A stretch of 36,871 nt of DNA from Piscibacillus salipiscarius JCM 13188 (lineage in GTDB: Bacteria; Bacillota; Bacilli; Bacillales; Alkalibacillaceae): assembly GCF_001311865.1 (NCBI RefSeq), contig NZ_BBCD01000029.1:1-36871 (forward strand). Reading direction: 5' to 3'. The position numbers and the translations under genes were made by a program. Shown here piece after piece: positions 18,496-27,700 of the stretch. Position 1 is the stretch's first letter. Each line of letters opens with the position of its first letter. A model generated the notes under the pieces. It was not told the DNA's origin. It saw nothing but the letters and a program-made list of their open reading frames with translations, and did not search any database.

Positions 18496-19158
18496 ATGTT
18501 AGAAGATACCGGCGAACGCGTTATACCTAAATTCATGGACCCGCTAAATCCACTATTGCTCGAACATATAGCTCGTTATCAGTTTGCGCTTAATTATCTA
18601 CATGGTAGGGTGCTGGATTTATCTTGCGGAGCGGGTTACGGTACACATATGATCGCGAAAAGATGTAAGAAAATGATTTCAGAAGTAATCGGCATCGACC
18701 TTGACCAAGATGTCATTGACTATGCTAAAGGAGAATATTATCATCCACAATCTAAATACTTGGTTGCTGATGCTACTTACTCCCATTTAAAAGAACAGTT
18801 GGGTACCTTTGACTGCATTGTTAGTTTCGAAACGATTGAACACATTGAAGACGAACAAGCTATTTTAAATAATTACTATCAATTATTAAAACCTGGCGGG
18901 ACACTAATCGTATCTACTCCATTTGGTGAAGGTCGCGGCAAGCCATGCGGAAGCCCTTTCCATGTCCATCAGCTAACTGAAGAGGAGTTTAGACATTTAT
19001 TTATAGATGTTTATGAACGAACAGAATTTTTCTATCAAAACGGTGTTGTAATAGAGCCCGTTCAGCGTGAAGGTGTTCACTACCCATTAGGTGTAGCTGT
19101 ATGTAAAAAGGAGAAGACTAAGGCTTATTCTTCTCCAACAAATTTTCTCCAACGATGA
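18496..19158 (+). CDS. Class I SAM-dependent methyltransferase
   Basis: 220 aa. Motif I is VLDLSCGAGYGT (39-50), the acidic ribose ligand lies in VIGIDLDQDVI, and the post-motif regions are CIVSFETIEHIED and LLKPGGTLIVSTPFGEG. Similar to UbiE/Methyltransf_11-type small-molecule methyltransferases; the substrate is not evident. TAAGGAGG precedes the ATG. The last 41 bases overlap the convergent lipid kinase gene, and the terminator of that gene lies inside this coding region. Intact. Confidence 0.85.
   Translation: MLEDTGERVIPKFMDPLNPLLLEHIARYQFALNYLHGRVLDLSCGAGYGTHMIAKRCKKMISEVIGIDLDQDVIDYAKGEYYHPQSKYLVADATYSHLKEQLGTFDCIVSFETIEHIEDEQAILNNYYQLLKPGGTLIVSTPFGEGRGKPCGSPFHVHQLTEEEFRHLFIDVYERTEFFYQNGVVIEPVQREGVHYPLGVAVCKKEKTKAYSSPTNFLQR
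19104..19136 (-). terminator. Terminator of the lipid kinase gene, inside the methyltransferase 3' end
   Basis: GGAGAAGA (19110-19117) pairs with TCTTCTCC (19129-19136). On the minus strand the stem is followed by TTTTTAC. The lipid kinase stop codon (19120-19118) is in the loop side of the stem. Confidence 0.75.
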
Positions 19159-20019
19159 CGTCTAAGCTTTTAGGTAATATTTTAACCTCAACAGGTGTAT
19201 TTAAGTAGACTTCCCCATCCATATCCACTTCTTTAGAGTTTTCAGTATTAATTTTTACTTCTTTTGCCGTCAGATGTTTAATTTGATGATTTTCACTTTT
19301 ATCTCTTACATAAGATAATGAAAACCAGTCTCTGATCGTTTGTAAATTGGACTCCTTAATAATTAATACATCTAATAATTCATCCTTAATTGAAATTGAG
19401 GGTAACGGAAATTGATGAGTTCCAATAAAATAACCATTCATCACTAACACCATAACCGCTTCTTCCGTAAAAGTTTCACCGTCAATTGTTAATTCGAATG
19501 TTCTAGTTTCACTTTGCTGAAACTTTTGAATTGCACTAATGAAATAACTGATGCGACCTAATGCTTGTTTAAGCTGATCATCAATATTTTCTGATGTCTC
19601 CGTGATCAACCCAACACCTGAGAAGTTAATAAAATACTGTTCATTAATAGATGCGACGTCAATGGTCTGGTTAGACGATTGAATGATTGTCTGAGCTGCC
19701 TTCTTTAAGTTTTGTGGAATCATGAGTGTACGCGCGATATCATTACAAGTCCCACCTGGTAAAATCGCAAGTGTTGGTGGGTGACTCATGGTCATTAATT
19801 CATTTCCAACAGCATGAACAGTGCCATCTCCACCATACGCAATGATTAAATCTACATCCTCATGACATACCTGTTGTAATTCATCAATCGATTCTGTTTG
19901 ATATATACTTAATTTTTTATATGAGAGCTTAAAATCGGAATAACTTGCTGCATTAATTTACTTTTCTCATCATCAGGTTTCTCTTCATTAAGAATTAGAA
20001 CTGCTCGTTCAAACTTCAT
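19118..20019 (-). CDS. Diacylglycerol kinase family lipid kinase (YegS/BmrU type, one frameshift)
   Basis: 300 aa after repair. The catalytic-domain signature AYGGDGTVHAVGNEL (GGDGT at 63-67) and ILPGGTCNDIARTL are typical of DagK/YegS/BmrU. The frame breaks at the six-T run 19913-19918, where one base is missing (HIKKLSIYQTESIDEL after repair). The C-terminal domain ends with VDMDGEVY and VEVKILPKSLDVIV. It phosphorylates a lipid at the membrane; diacylglycerol is the usual guess. GGGGTGAG precedes the ATG at 20019. Confidence 0.9.
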
Positions 20020-20080
20020 CGTCTCACCCCATTTTTAATAGTTTTCCTCATTTAGACCCACTTCAAACCAGATTAGAATG

Positions 20081-20107
20081 GTTTTGGCTATATATGAATA
20101 TGGGTAT
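20081..20107 (+). promoter_or_regulatory. Putative SigB promoter of the GlsB/YwzA-type gene
   Basis: GTTTTG (20081-20086), a 15-base spacer and GGGTAT (20102-20107) match the SigB consensus, with a perfect -10. It lies 35 bases before the start codon. The likely B. subtilis counterpart, ywzA, belongs to the SigB regulon. Confidence 0.65.
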
Positions 20108-20141
20108 AGTATTAACATCTATTACGAAAGGAGTGTCACCC

Positions 20142-20387
20142 ATGGGTTTAATATTATATTTAATTGTCGGTGGCTTAATCGGCTGGATTGCAGGATTAAT
20201 GCTAGGCGGTGTACCTGGAGGAATTATTGGTAATATTGTAGCTGGAATTATTGGTGCATGGATCGGCGAATCTTTATTCGGTGCACTTGGCCCTGTAATC
20301 ATGGGAATCCCTATCATTTCAGCTATATTAGGTGCCTTAATTTTTGTCGCGATCCTAAGTATTGTACTTAAAATGATTAAACGATAA
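20142..20387 (+). CDS. GlsB/YeaQ/YmgE family stress-response membrane protein
   Basis: 81 aa with three glycine-rich hydrophobic segments: LYLIVGGLIGWIAGLMLGG, GIIGNIVAGIIGAWIGESLF and ISAILGALIFVAILSIVL. This is the 'transglycosylase-associated' family, to which B. subtilis YwzA, an 81-aa general stress protein, belongs. ATG 20142 is chosen because AAGGAG lies eight bases upstream. A SigB-like promoter precedes it and a strong terminator follows, so it is monocistronic. Molecular function unknown. Confidence 0.9.
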   Translation: MGLILYLIVGGLIGWIAGLMLGGVPGGIIGNIVAGIIGAWIGESLFGALGPVIMGIPIISAILGALIFVAILSIVLKMIKR

Positions 20388-20400
20388 CTTCTTATACTAG

Positions 20401-20430
20401 GCTTTTGCGACTCATTTCGCAAAAGCTTTT
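20401..20430 (+). terminator. Terminator of the GlsB/YwzA-type gene
   Basis: GCTTTTGCGA, loop CTCATT, TCGCAAAAGC, then TTTT: a perfect 10-bp stem. Confidence 0.88.
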
Positions 20431-20530
20431 CTCATCCTAGACGCTATTATAATGCATATCAATTGAAATTTACTAATAAATATCAAACAATAAAACCATA
20501 TATTTCAAAAAAAAGAAAGGTGTCGCAAGT

Positions 20531-21534
20531 ATGACATTACAACTAAGTGTATTAGATCAATCACCTCTTCTTCAAGGTCATAATGAACAAGATGCTTTAG
20601 CTCAGACGATTGCATTAGCCAAACATGTAGATCAATTAGGATATAACGTTTTTGGATGAGTGAGCACCATAGCACTAAAAGTTTAGCAGGATCTGCTCCA
20701 GAAATCCTTGTATCAGCTGTGGCAGCTCAAACTAAATATATTCGAGTCGGGACAGGTGGCGTTTTATTACCACATTACACACCCTATAAAGTCGCTGAAA
20801 CGTTTCGAGTGTTAGAAGGGCTTTACCCTGGTCGAATTGATTTAGGCATAGGGCGAGCTCCAGGTGGAATGCCAGGGGTGAACTATGCTTTAAACAGAGG
20901 ACAATATCCCGATGTACAGACTTACCCGACTCAAGTTTCTCATTTGATTGACTATATAATTGGAGGCTCCCCTGAAGGCTATGAAGTAAAAGCAACTCCT
21001 CTAGGTGAAACCGTTCCGCCAATTCATATGCTGGGATCAAGTGGCGGCAGTGCATCCGTTGCTGGACAGCTAGGTACTGGCTATACGTTTGCGCAATTTA
21101 TCAATGGTGATGGCCACCCTGCAGCGATTGATCGGTATTATAATAGTTTTATTCCATCTGAATTAATGAAAAAACCTCACGCTAGCGTGGCTGTATTTGT
21201 GGTGGTTGGAGAAACAGAGGAAGAAGCTGAGTTCTTCGCTTCTAGCCTGGATTATGCCTTATTAACTCTTGCACAAGGTAAAGTTCGTAAATACTTCCCT
21301 TCACCAGAAGAAGCAAGTCAAAACAAGTACAATATGTATGAACAAGAAGCTATTCGTGATAATCGTAAGCGAATGGTTGTCGGTGATGTTAAAAGTGTTA
21401 AACAACAACTTGAGTCATTAGCTGAAACATTCAAAGTAAATGAAATTATGATTAATTGTATCGTTAGCCCTTTTGAACGTCGATTAGAATCATACACAAA
21501 GTTAGCAAAGGCGTTAAATTATAAGCTTTGTTAA
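20531..21534 (+). CDS. LLM class flavin-dependent oxidoreductase (one frameshift)
   Basis: 334 aa after repair, the length of the B. subtilis YceB/YwcH/YvbT group of luciferase-like monooxygenases. The start LSVLDQSPLLQG, FWMSEHHSTKSLAGSAPEIL (after repair), VGTGGVLLPHYTPYKVAETF and GLYPGRIDLGIGRAPGG are typical of the MsnO8 type. One T is missing in the run 20649-20653. Uses reduced FMN; the substrate is unknown. AAAGGTG precedes the ATG. Probably forms a transcript with the following VOC gene. Confidence 0.9.
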
Positions 21535-21591
21535 AGGATTCAAAATCAATTACAAAACTTTAACAGAGCTCATTAATAAGGAGTGTTTAAC

Positions 21592-22284
21592 ATGTTAGCT
21601 TTTGATCATTTAGTTATTTTTTCAAACGATCCAAAGCGACATCAAGAGATTTTCTCCTCATCCCATAAACAAGTAGGCGTCCCTGGCGGAAAGCATGATC
21701 ACTGGGGTACGTTTAACCACTTAGCTTTTTATCAAAACAATGCTTATGTCGAATGGCTAGGTATTGATGATGAAAGCAAGGCTAAGCGTTCAGATAACCC
21801 ACTTATCCAACATGCTTATCATGCGTACGCGCATGAACAAGAAGGGCCGATTCAATTTGCGTTAAGAGTTGATGATATTAGTCAATACCAAGAGCATTTC
21901 GATGAATTAGGAATTGAGTACAAGGGGCCCTTCCCAGGAAAACGGACGCGTCCAGACGGAACAAACCTTGAATGGAAAATGCTTTTTCCAAAATATGATT
22001 TCAATTTAGAACCTCTACCCTTCTTAATTGAATGGAGTGGTGAAGGAAACAAACCGTTAGATGAGAAGGACATGAACCCTAGTGAATTTAATCAAGTCAT
22101 CATTTATTCACCAAACCCTAACGATTTTGTAGAACGACTAATATCCATCTATCAGCTAAATGATCAAAAGCTACAAGAAGAGTTTAAATGGCCGCTAGAT
22201 AATGGAAATTTGGTCGTCAAACAAGGGAATGGTTTGGAAGCTCGGTTTAAGTTTAATTTAATAAAATTCAAATCATCTTACTAA
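21592..22284 (+). CDS. VOC family (glyoxalase-like domain) protein
   Basis: 230 aa. FDHLVIFSNDPKRH at the start, GGKHDHWGTFNHLAFYQNNA and VEWLGIDDE match the glyoxalase-like (PF13468-type) VOC proteins of Bacilli; two VOC-like modules are seen, the second beginning NQVIIYSPNPNDFVERL. ATG 21592 follows TAAGGAG by eight bases. The substrate is unknown. It lies 57 bases after the LLM gene and is followed by a terminator. Confidence 0.82.
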   Translation: MLAFDHLVIFSNDPKRHQEIFSSSHKQVGVPGGKHDHWGTFNHLAFYQNNAYVEWLGIDDESKAKRSDNPLIQHAYHAYAHEQEGPIQFALRVDDISQYQEHFDELGIEYKGPFPGKRTRPDGTNLEWKMLFPKYDFNLEPLPFLIEWSGEGNKPLDEKDMNPSEFNQVIIYSPNPNDFVERLISIYQLNDQKLQEEFKWPLDNGNLVVKQGNGLEARFKFNLIKFKSSY

Positions 22285-22313
22285 GGCCTCAATATGGAGG
22301 TCTTTTTATTTTT
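22284..22313 (+). terminator. Terminator after the VOC gene
   Basis: AGGCCTC pairs with GAGGTCT (one G-U pair) around a short loop, then TTTTATTTTT. Confidence 0.75.
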
Positions 22314-22343
22314 AATCAATTTATTTCTGATGTCGAAATATTC

Positions 22344-22372
22344 TTTTGCCGAAGTATCCAATATGGTATAAT
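22344..22372 (+). promoter_or_regulatory. Putative SigA promoter of pepF
   Basis: A consensus TATAAT (22367-22372) with TGG just upstream (extended -10) and a weak TTTTGC (22344-22349) at 17 bases. It lies 45 bases before the pepF ATG. Confidence 0.6.
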
Positions 22373-22416
22373 ACGATTAATTGAAAGAATATTTTGAGTT
22401 TAGAGGAGGCCTACAT

Positions 22417-24198
22417 ATGAGTCAAACAACATACCCAGTTGTCTGGGATTTAGACGTCTTTTTTAAAGGTGGCAGTGAATCACCACAGTTACGCCAGCAC
22501 TTAGATGAAACTAAATCACGCGTTCGTACATTTGCGAATGAGTTAAAATCATTTGATACGCCTACTTCTGCTTCAGATGCTAGTGTAGTAGCAGAAAAGC
22601 TTGAAGAGGTAGCAGATTTATTACAACATGTCAGCCAAGCAGGAGCGTTCGTTAGCTGTTTAGAGGCGCAAGATATGAGTGACCAAAAGCAAGTGCACTT
22701 CGTAGTGAAATCACAGAGATCAACGCTCTATTCGGTTCATCTTTTAATGTACTTAAACAAAAATTAGCCAAAACTGAAGATCAAGTTTGGGACACGATGC
22801 TTGAACATGAGAACCTAAGTCAACTTCAATTTGTTTTAAATGAGTGGCGAAATCAAGCTAAAGAGCAGCTATCTGAAGATGAAGAAGCTTTAATCTCAGC
22901 TCTAGCAGTTGATGGTTATCACGCTTGGGGTCAAATGTATAATACCATCGTTGGGCGTATGACCGTGAAGGTAAATGGTGAGGAACTTTCTGTTGGACAA
23001 GCGAATAATTTATTGTCACATGAAGACCCGTCCATTCGTAAAGAAGCTTATGAGAAATTAGAAGCAGCTTGGAAAGAAAATGATAGCCTTTTTGCTAAAA
23101 ACGTTAAATCATTTAGCTGGTTTCCGTTTAAGTACTTATCAGAAGCGCGGCTGGAACAATGTATTAAAAGAGCCACTTGAGATTAATCGTATGAAACAAG
23201 AAACGTTAGATGCTATGTGGGGTGCAATCTCTAAGAATAAAGAGCCATTCGTTGACTTCCTATATCGCAAAGCTAAGATTTTAGGAAAAGATAAGCTAGA
23301 ATGGTATGACCTTTCAGCATCTACACAAACAGATAAAAAGAAGCTTTCCTATGACGAAGGTGCTGAGTTTATTCTAAAGCACTTTGAGCAGTTTAGTCCG
23401 AAGATGGCAAGCTTTTCTAAACGCGCGTTTGAAGAAGCTTGGATTGAAGCTGAAGATCGCCCCGGAAAACGTCCTGGCGGCTTCTGTACTGGTTTTCCTT
23501 TAAGCCAGCAGTCACGTATTTTCATGACTTATAGTGGTTCGATGTCAAATGTCGCAACATTAGCTCACGAGTTAGGACATGCATTTCACTCATTCGCACT
23601 CAAAGACATTCATCCGTTGAACCGCCGTTATGCGATGAACGTTGCTGAGACAGCTTCAACTTTTGCAGAAATGATCGTAGCGGACGCATCTGTTAAAGAA
23701 GCAAATTCTGATGAACAGAAGATTGCTCTTTTAGAAGACAAGCTTCAAAGAAGTGTTGCCTTCTTTATGAATATCCATTCTCGTTTCTTATTCGAAACAC
23801 GCTTTTATGAAGAACGCAAAAATGGTTTTGTTCCGGCAAGTCGATTAAATGAATTAACAGATCAAGCTCAGCGTGAGGCTTATCATGATGCGGTTAACTC
23901 AACAAGTCCTAGCTACTGGTCTAACAAACTACATTTCCATATTACGGGTGTACCGTTCTACAACTTCCCGTATACATTCGGGTACCTGTTCTCGTTAAGC
24001 ATTTATGCTAAAGCACTCGAAGAAGGCACAAATTACGAAGATCAGTACATGGCACTATTACGTGACACTGCCGTGATGAGCGTTGAAGATCTTGCAATGA
24101 AACATTTAGGAGAAGATATTACGAAGGAGTCATTCTGGGAAAAAGGAATTGAGCTTTGTAAGAACGATGTGAAGGAATACTTAAGCTTAACTGAATAA
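22417..24198 (+). CDS. pepF: M3 family oligoendopeptidase F (two frameshifts)
   Basis: 593 aa after repair. Zinc site HELGHAFH at about residue 384, with the third ligand region NVAETASTFAEMIV downstream, as in M3B oligoendopeptidases. The C-terminal HITGVPFYNFPYTFGYLFSL is typical. Breaks: one A missing in 22685-22688 (repaired to DQKASALRSEITEINALFG) and one A extra in 23097-23101 (repaired to AKTLNHLAGFRLSTY). The net change is zero. ATG 22417 follows AGAGGAGG. Cytosolic peptide degradation is the family role. The gene ends in a strong terminator. Confidence 0.92.
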
Positions 24199-24208
24199 AT
24201 ATAGGATT

Positions 24209-24233
24209 AAGGCCGGTTAATGCCGGCCTTTTT
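24209..24233 (+). terminator. Terminator of pepF
   Basis: AAGGCCGG, loop TTAATG, CCGGCCTT, followed by TTTCTTG. Perfect 8-bp GC-rich stem. Confidence 0.88.
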
Positions 24234-24263
24234 CTTGTGGTTATATGATGCTTGAGTTGACAT

Positions 24264-24554
24264 ATTCGGCCTGTTTTTTGAGTTTATCGGCCTGTTTTCT
24301 AAAAGTTACGGCCCTTTTTTTAATTTTTAACGGCCCCTTTTTTGGAAGTTACGGCCTGTTTTTGAATTTTATCGGCCCCTTTTAAAAAATATTCGGCCTG
24401 TTTCCTAGCGGGGAGGATTATTATTTAATCGGTCGGTTTTTCAGTTTTATCGTTCAGTTTTCGAAAATTATCAATCAGTTTTTCAGATATATCAGTCGTT
24501 TTTTCAAAATATCGGTTAGTTTTTAAAATTTATCAGTCACTTTGTTAATTCCTT
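24264..24554. repeat. 21-bp periodic degenerate tandem repeat array in two blocks
   Basis: Thirteen degenerate units. Block A has seven units with core CGGCC at 24267, 24288, 24309, 24331, 24352, 24373 and 24394 (spacing 21, 21, 22, 21, 21, 21). After a 36-base interruption, block B has six units with cores CGGTC, CGTTC, CAATC, CAGTC, CGGTT and CAGTC at 24430, 24451, 24472, 24493, 24513 and 24534 (spacing 21, 21, 21, 20, 21). The shared pattern is TAT-CGGCC-TG-TTTTT-nnAAnn. The last unit extends into the 3' end of the GNAT gene. Most of the gap between pepF and the GNAT gene (24234-24522) is this array and I see no gene in it. Confidence 0.85.
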
Positions 24555-25068
24555 GCTGACTTAATTCAGTCTTTACATTCTTTTCATAATAAACAAATGG
24601 CTCTTTATAATGACCATGCGATTCTGACGTTACGTACGAATAGCCTGCTTTCTCAAACAAACGTAATGCTGCTTGATTTGAACCATTCGTATCAGTTCTT
24701 AAAGACGGGACACCTCGTTGTAACGCCAACTGATCCGCATATTGATAAAAAGCTAACCCAATCCCGCGCAGTCGAGCCTCTGGATCTACAGCCAGTCGCT
24801 TCATACATAGATAAGGTTTTTGTGAGATGTTCCAAGCGATTTCGTCATATTCATGATGCCCTTCACCACTGATGCATGCCGCACCTAGTACGATTCCACC
24901 ATTTTCGTACACATATAATTGTCCATTATGTAAATCATCCTCGTAATGCTTCCTTGTTGGATACGTCTCATCCCACTGGTCATTGCCTTCTTGAGTCATT
25001 AGTTGTTTAGCCCGATTGACTAATGTCTGTATTCGATCTAAATCCTCGCTCCGTCCTTTACGTATCAT
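24523..25068 (-). CDS. GNAT family N-acetyltransferase
   Basis: 181 aa from ATG 25068, which has GAGGTG upstream. The acetyl-CoA loop region is VDPEARLRGIGLAFYQYADQ, followed by LRTDTNGSNQAALRLFEKAGY and FVYYEKN, the usual GNAT ending. About 15 further residues (TELSQQGINKVTDKF) follow, and the last of them are encoded by the first unit of the 21-bp repeat array, so the tail looks acquired from the repeat. The substrate is unknown. Divergent from cadC. Confidence 0.87.
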   Translation of the reverse strand: MIRKGRSEDLDRIQTLVNRAKQLMTQEGNDQWDETYPTRKHYEDDLHNGQLYVYENGGIVLGAACISGEGHHEYDEIAWNISQKPYLCMKRLAVDPEARLRGIGLAFYQYADQLALQRGVPSLRTDTNGSNQAALRLFEKAGYSYVTSESHGHYKEPFVYYEKNVKTELSQQGINKVTDKF

Positions 25069-25125
25069 GTTGCCACCTCTTTCTTTAATCAAATTTTACT
25101 TGAATACAATAAGTCATTCAATCGA

Positions 25126-25154
25126 TTGACATTCAAACCACCATTGAATATAAT
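25126..25154 (+). promoter_or_regulatory. SigA promoter of cadC-cadA
   Basis: TTGACA (25126-25131), 17-base spacer and TATAAT (25149-25154): both hexamers match the consensus exactly. Strong promoters held by a repressor are normal for metal-resistance operons. Confidence 0.9.
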
Positions 25155-25156
25155 AT

Positions 25157-25176
25157 ATTCAAACGAACATTTGAAT
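25157..25176. promoter_or_regulatory. Putative CadC/ArsR operator
   Basis: ATTCAAA (25157-25163) and TTTGAAT (25170-25176) form an inverted repeat two bases after the -10, over the expected start of transcription. TTCAAA/TTTGAA-type palindromes are known operators of CadC/CzrA-type sensors. Confidence 0.7.
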
Positions 25177-25193
25177 GAAAGAGGTCTGTTTTA

Positions 25194-25549
25194 ATGAAAC
25201 TTCCAAATTGTACGTCTGATGTAACTGAAGAAGAACTGCAGCATGTTTATACATCACTTAATCAAGTGCCGATTAAGTCAGTTAGTCAGCTTTTCAAAGT
25301 ATTAAGTGACGAAACACGAGTAAAAATAGCACACGCTCTAACTATTCAAGAAGAATTATGCGTTTGTGATGTGGCTGCTATCACCGACACTTCTGTTGCG
25401 AGTGCTTCCCATCATTTACGCACACTAAAAAATATGGTTTAGCTAAGATAAGAAAAGGTGGTAAAAACGTTTATTATTCGCTCGATGACCATCACGTTCG
25501 TGACTTGATAAAAGTTGCAATCGAGCACCAGGAGGAACTGGAGGAATAG
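25194..25549 (+). CDS. cadC: CadC-type ArsR family metal-sensing repressor (one frameshift)
   Basis: 118 aa after repair. Winged helix with LFKVLSDETRVKIAHAL and SVASASHHLRTLKNMGLAKI. ELCVCD is the metal-binding cysteine pair of CadC-type sensors (Cys58/Cys60 in S. aureus CadC) and an N-terminal cysteine is present (NCTSDV). One G is missing in GG at 25436-25437; the rest continues to HQEELEE. Senses Cd(II), Pb(II) or Zn(II) and releases the operator. It is followed by cadA three bases later. Confidence 0.9.
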
Positions 25550-25552
25550 ATT

Positions 25553-27658
25553 ATGGGAGAACAAGAACAAAGCTTTTACGTTCAAGGCATGTCTTGCGCT
25601 AATTGTGCTAAGACGTTTGAAAACAATGTTAAAGAGATTTCAACTGTCAAAAATGCCAACGTTAACTTTGGTGCATCTAAAGTTACAGTTGAAGGTTCAG
25701 CGTCTATTGATGAACTTGAACGAGCCGGATCTTTTGAAAACTTAACCGTGACCCAAGAATATGAAGAAACACCTCAAAAATCTTTTTGGGGATTATGTTA
25801 AAGAAAATGGCAATGTTGTTGGCTCACTCGTCTTATTAGCATTAGGTATTGCGCTTTTCTTTCAACTTGGTGAAGAGCATCCTATCACCATCGGGGCATT
25901 TATTGCTTCCATTGTCTTAGGTGGACATCGCCTCTTTATAGCTGGTTTTCAAAATTTAATTAAACTAAGGTTTGATATGAAGACGTTGATGACGATTGCA
26001 GTCATTGGGGCAGCATTAATCGGGGAATGGATTGAAGGTGCTGCTGTTGTGATCTTGTTTGCGATTAGCGAGGCTCTTGAGTCCTACTCCATGGATCAGG
26101 CGAGGAATTCAATCAAATCATTAATGGGCATCGCACCCAAAACCGCTAACGTTATAAGAGACGGTCAGATACAAGAAATTAGTGTTGATGACATACGAGT
26201 TGATGATATCGTGATCGTTAAGCCAGGCGAGAAAATTCCTGTCGATGGTGTGGTATCAAAAGGGGAATCATCCATTAACCAAGCATCGATTACAGGAGAG
26301 TCCGTACCCGTTTATAAAGGACTGGATGATGAAGTCTTTGCAGGAACCCTTAATGAGGAAGGTTATTTAGAAGTTAGAACGACAAAATTAGTTAAGGACA
26401 CGACTTTAGCTAAAATCATTCATTTAGTAGAAGAAGCTCAAAATGAAAAAGCACCTGCCCAACAATTCGTGGATCGTTTTGCTGCATACTATACACCAGT
26501 CATTATGTTAATTGCTTTAGGTGTAGCCATTATTCCGCCCCTGTTTTTGGGGGCAGGCTTTGAAACTTGGTTATACCAAGGGCTAGCTGTATTAGTCGTT
26601 GGTTGTCCTTGTGCCTTAGTCGTTTCAACGCCAGTAGCCATTGTAACAGCAATCGGAAGCGCTGCTCGTAATGGTGTTTTAATAAAAGGTGGTGCATACT
26701 TAGAATCCCTAGGACATATTGATGCTATTGCTTTTGATAAAACAGGCACGATTACAAAAGGTGAACCTGTCGTACAACATTACCAAAATCTATCTAATAA
26801 AAGTGATGAAGAATTATTTTCAATTGCAAGCAGCCTAGAACAGAAATCGCAGCATCCATTAGCAAAAGCTGTCGTCCATTATGCTGAGCGATTTAACCTC
26901 AAGCATTATGACGTTGAAGAGTTTCATTCACAAACAGGTAAAGGTATTATAGGATCGATTAACGAAACCACTTATCAGATTGGCAGTCCTAGTATGTTTG
27001 GAGAATTAAGCTCATCCATTCAAAGTGAAGTCGCAAATCTTCAAGAAGATGGGAACACGGTGATTTTAGTCGAGGAAAACAACTCAGTTATTGGGATTAT
27101 TGCAATTGCAGATGCAGTACGTGACATGTCCAAACAGATGATTAAAGATATTCATACATTAGGCATGAAACACTCGATTTTATTAACAGGTGATAACGAC
27201 AGGACAGCACAATCGATCACTGAGCAAGTTGGTATTAAAGAATACCTTTCAAATCTTTTACCTAAAGATAAACAAACCCAGATTAAACAGCTTAGCCAAA
27301 AGTACGGTAAAGTCGCTATGGTTGGTGATGGAGTCAATGATGCTCCAGCCTTAGCAACAGCAGATGTCGGAATCGCAATGGGAAGCGCCGGTACAGACAC
27401 TGCACTCGAAACGGCTGACATTGCCTTAATGGGAGACGATTTAAATAAGCTTCCTTTTACTGTACGTCTAAGCAGGCGAACCTTAAACATTATCAAACAG
27501 AACATTGGGTTTGCTTTAGGTTTGAAAGTATTAGCTCTCTTACTCGTCATTCCGGGGTGGCTAACACTTTGGATTGCCATTTAGCAGATATGGGAGCCAC
27601 CTTACTTGTGACACTGAATGCTTTGAGGTTGATTAGGAATCAAAAGGAACCAAAGTAA
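25553..27658 (+). CDS. cadA: CadA-type heavy-metal-transporting P1B-ATPase (two frameshifts)
   Basis: 701 aa after repair. One N-terminal HMA domain with GMSCANC, then membrane segments, the phosphatase loop TGES, the CPC motif in VVGCPCALVVST (about 351), the phosphorylated Asp in DKTGTITKG (about 395), SQHPLAKA, and GDGVNDAPALA. A CPC motif with a CadC partner indicates Cd(II)/Zn(II)/Pb(II) export. Breaks: one extra base in the T/G run 25783-25791 (between HMA and first helix) and one missing T in 27580-27582, after which LADMGATLLVTLNAL and RLIRNQKEPK complete the last helix. GGAGGA precedes the ATG. Confidence 0.93.
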
Positions 27659-27700
27659 AAGTAAGCAATATCTAGGTTTAAATCATAAGGGGTGTACAAC

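Noticed and set aside
20063..20422. Minus-strand open frame opposite the GlsB/YwzA-type gene
   Set aside because: The plus-strand frame has a ribosome site, a SigB-like promoter, a family match and a terminator; the opposite frame has none of these.
24264..24554. CRISPR array
   Set aside because: Units are contiguous 21-bp degenerate repeats with no unique spacers, and no cas genes are nearby.
26489..27580. Long open frames opposite cadA
   Set aside because: They are shadows of the well-supported P-type ATPase gene, with no ribosome sites or recognisable domains.
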